From positions 3,633,307 to 3,697,306 of the forward strand of contig NZ_KK073875.1 in the NCBI RefSeq assembly GCF_000585395.1: DNA of 64,000 nt. Direction: 5' to 3'. Source of the DNA: Saccharibacillus sacchari DSM 19268. Its GTDB lineage: Bacteria > Bacillota > Bacilli > Paenibacillales > Paenibacillaceae. Shown here piece by piece: positions 61,912 through 64,000 of this stretch. The notes under the pieces are model-generated. The model saw nothing but the letters and a program-made list of their open reading frames with translations, made no database searches and was not told where the DNA came from. The translations under genes were made by a program, and so were the position numbers. How positions within the stretch are numbered: position 1 is the first letter of the stretch; each line of letters opens with the position of its first letter.

Positions 61912-63390
61912 ATGAGAGTTGCAATCGCTGTTGATATTGGCGCTTCCAGCGGTCGCCTTGTGGCGGCTACCTTAAGGGGGAAGCAGCTTGAGTTGAATGA
62001 GATTCATCGTTTTGGTAACGCTTTTATGGATAAAGACGGGCATGACTATTGGGATATCGATACGTTGTTTCAGGAAATTCTGATTGGCTTGCAAAAGGCA
62101 AAGGCGGCAGGAATCCGCACATGTACATTGGGAATCGATACATGGGGGGTTGATTACGCCTTGTTGAACTCTTTTGGAGAACGTTTGCATGACGTATACG
62201 CGTATCGCGATAATCGGACTTCCGGAGCTGCTGACCGTTTGCATCAGAGCCTGGTAAGCCGGGATTTCGTTTATGCGAAGACCGGAATTCAGGAGCTGAG
62301 CTTCAACACGCTGTACCAATTGTATGTGCATGATCGGCAGCAGTTGGACCAGACGGATCGGATTCTGCTCGTTCCGGATTATCTGTATTATGGCTTGACC
62401 GGAAAAATGATCAACGAATCGACCAATGCTTCAACTACGCAGCTTCTAAATTTGCAAACGCGCGAATTCGATCCGGATTTGCTCAAGGCACTGGGGCTTA
62501 AGCGCGAGCAGTTTGCCGAATTGACGCAGCCGGGTACGGACCTCGGAAGCTTGAAGGCGGAATTGGCGGCAACAGGCGATTACCCCGAATGTTCGGTCAT
62601 TGTTGCGCCGACGCACGATACCGCATCCGCGGTTGTCGGCGTACCGGCCAAGACGGATCGAAGCTGGGCTTATATCAGCAGCGGCACTTGGTCATTACTT
62701 GGCGCTGAGCTAAACGAGCCGCTTAATGGAGACGAAGCGCGCAAAGCCAACTATACGAATGAGTGGGGAGCGTACGGCACATTCCGTTTTCTCAAAAATA
62801 TTATGGGACTATGGATGATCCAGGAGGTTCGCCGCGAACATGGGGGGTCACATCATTTTGCTGAGCTTGCCGAATGGGCCGAGCGAGAAGACGCGTTTCG
62901 GAGTTTGGTTCCGTGCAACGATGAACGCTTCCTGAATCCCCGAAGCATGACCGACGAGATTGTCGCGTTTTGCCAGGAGAGTGGACAACCCGTGCCGGAC
63001 ACGCCGGGACGACTGGCCAGATGTATTTTCGATAGCTTGGCTCTGACGTATTTGGATGCCATGCGCGAATTGGAACGATTGACGGGGCAAACGTACGAGG
63101 TGCTGCATATCGTCGGCGGGGGCTCCAATAACAAATTGCTGTCCCAACTCACAGCCGACCTGCTGGGTATCGAAGTGCGGACAGGCCCTTCCGAAGCCAC
63201 TGCGATCGGTAACATCGCGGTTCAACTGATCGCGGATGGATCGCTGACGGATATCGGACAGGCAAGGCAAGTCATCGCGGACTCATTCCCGCCAACGGTT
63301 TATCATCCAAGCCCGGTATCCAATCGTCATGATCTGGCGGAACGCTGGCAGCGCATCACTCAACTCACCTTGAAGGAGACTTTACAATGA
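61912..63390 (+). CDS. rhaB: rhamnulokinase
   Basis: The 492-residue FGGY-family kinase phosphorylates L-rhamnulose at O-1. The ATP-binding pattern [14 protein letters not shown] opens the protein, [12 protein letters not shown] and [13 protein letters not shown] follow, and the C-terminal nucleotide motif is [12 protein letters not shown]. Length and patterns match RhaB well. GGAGGAATGAAT precedes the ATG, and its stop overlaps the next gene's ATG. It is the first gene of a rhamnose-use operon that leaves the window. Confidence 0.95.
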   Translation: MRVAIAVDIGASSGRLVAATLRGKQLELNEIHRFGNAFMDKDGHDYWDIDTLFQEILIGLQKAKAAGIRTCTLGIDTWGVDYALLNSFGERLHDVYAYRDNRTSGAADRLHQSLVSRDFVYAKTGIQELSFNTLYQLYVHDRQQLDQTDRILLVPDYLYYGLTGKMINESTNASTTQLLNLQTREFDPDLLKALGLKREQFAELTQPGTDLGSLKAELAATGDYPECSVIVAPTHDTASAVVGVPAKTDRSWAYISSGTWSLLGAELNEPLNGDEARKANYTNEWGAYGTFRFLKNIMGLWMIQEVRREHGGSHHFAELAEWAEREDAFRSLVPCNDERFLNPRSMTDEIVAFCQESGQPVPDTPGRLARCIFDSLALTYLDAMRELERLTGQTYEVLHIVGGGSNNKLLSQLTADLLGIEVRTGPSEATAIGNIAVQLIADGSLTDIGQARQVIADSFPPTVYHPSPVSNRHDLAERWQRITQLTLKETLQ

Positions 63391-64000
63391 GCGAAGCAAC
63401 GGAGAAAGCTTATCTGGAAGCCAAAAAATTATACGCCAAGCATGGCGTCGACGTGGATGCGGCACTCGCCAAACTGGCGGATATCAAGATATCGATTCAT
63501 TGCTGGCAAGGAGACGACGTGCAAGGGTTTCTGTTCCGCGATAAGACGCTAAGCGGAGGAATTGCAGTAACCGGCAGTTACCCGGGGCGCGCTTCGACGC
63601 CGAATGAGCTGCGTGCCGATCTGGATGCGGCTTTGGCGCTTATTCCGGGCAAACATAAAGTCAACCTGCACGCGATCTATGCGGATACGGACGAGCAAGT
63701 AGACTTGGATGCGTTAGAGCCGCGTCACTTCCAGGGCTGGATCGATTGGGCGAAGAGCAAGGGTCTGGGTTTGGACTTCAACCCGACGCTGTTCTCCCAT
63801 CCAAAGGCTGAGGACGGCTTTACTCTAAGCCATACCGATCCGGAAATCCGCAAATTCTGGATCGATCATTGCAAGGCTTCACGCCGCATCGCCGAGACTT
63901 TCGGTCGCGAGTTGGGTCAACCGTGCGTCACAAACCACTGGATGCCGGACGGATTCAAAGATACGCCGGTCGACCGCTGGTCGCCGCGCGCGCGTCTGCG
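63387..64000 (+). CDS. rhaA: L-rhamnose isomerase, N-terminal part (cut by window end)
   Basis: The first 204 codons are present. The pattern [12 protein letters not shown] followed by [13 protein letters not shown] is diagnostic of RhaA, which converts L-rhamnose to L-rhamnulose before RhaB acts. Metal- and substrate-site segments such as [10 protein letters not shown] and [10 protein letters not shown] are seen. The gene overlaps rhaB by four bases (ATGA). The remainder, roughly half the protein, lies beyond the window. Confidence 0.96.
   Translation, partial: MSEATEKAYLEAKKLYAKHGVDVDAALAKLADIKISIHCWQGDDVQGFLFRDKTLSGGIAVTGSYPGRASTPNELRADLDAALALIPGKHKVNLHAIYADTDEQVDLDALEPRHFQGWIDWAKSKGLGLDFNPTLFSHPKAEDGFTLSHTDPEIRKFWIDHCKASRRIAETFGRELGQPCVTNHWMPDGFKDTPVDRWSPRARL

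Overview
The window looks like chromosome of a Gram-positive, moderately high-GC Firmicute of the Paenibacillaceae. Saccharibacillus or a near relative of Paenibacillus is my best guess. The reasons are lipoprotein-anchored sugar ABC systems without their own ATPase, YesM/YesN-type AraC two-component systems, a trehalose PTS with a Bacillus-like TreR operator, PhoP boxes and cre sites of Bacillus type, strong AGGAGG-type ribosome sites with frequent GTG and TTG starts, and many rho-independent terminators. The genus is inference. No rRNA, tRNA, CRISPR array, prophage or intact insertion sequence was seen. About 50 protein genes fill the window.

Layout. 1-3.7 kb: lipoprotein, membrane diguanylate cyclase and a VOC protein, all on the minus strand. 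3.9-7.5 kb: assimilatory sulfite reductase cysJI. 7.8-9.4 kb: quinone oxidoreductase converging on a TetR gene. 9.6-14.4 kb: trehalose operon treA-treP-treR with two TreR operators. 14.5-18.6 kb: amidohydrolase and a very large GNAT fusion protein (minus strand). 18.8-26.1 kb: HtrA protease, CBS protein, an EAL/GGDEF-like c-di-GMP pair and a response regulator/kinase pair. 26.4-32.5 kb: LysR/dapA-family pair, acyltransferase, GNAT, and a LysR/EamA exporter pair. 32.6-47.1 kb: glycan-use locus with GH35, AraC regulator, response regulator-kinase-response regulator, binding protein, two permeases, GH10 and GH43. 47.5-51.1 kb: pstSCAB behind a Pho box. 51.4-61.7 kb: FhuF-like reductase, phosphoesterase, LTA synthase, tag, GGDEF-EAL protein, YflT-like stress protein, MFS transporter, hypothetical and YebC. 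61.9 kb to the end: rhaB and the start of rhaA.

The genes form a carbohydrate-foraging and sensing set. Extracellular sugars are bound by the lipoprotein at 41.3 kb, imported by its two permeases (with an ATPase encoded elsewhere), and cleaved in the cytoplasm by GH10, GH43 and GH35 enzymes that have no signal peptides. The YesM/YesN pair and AraC proteins probably sense the substrate. Trehalose enters by PTS and rhamnose is handled by rhaBA. Four c-di-GMP domain proteins and a Pho-box-like array before the EAL gene suggest signalling links to nutrient state.

The most unusual feature is a family of three large near-palindromic intergenic elements (about 26.16-26.40, 34.46-34.74 and 53.12-53.26 kb). 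Their stems show compensatory base changes, while an internal loop (CTTTGAA / TGAGACA) is invariant. In two copies the core is bracketed by two hairpins whose stem sequence is specific to that locus. This looks like an undescribed structured RNA or a non-autonomous RNA-like repeat. A second, smaller palindromic repeat of about 50 bp occurs at 1.18 and 18.77 kb, with a possible half copy at 7.65 kb.
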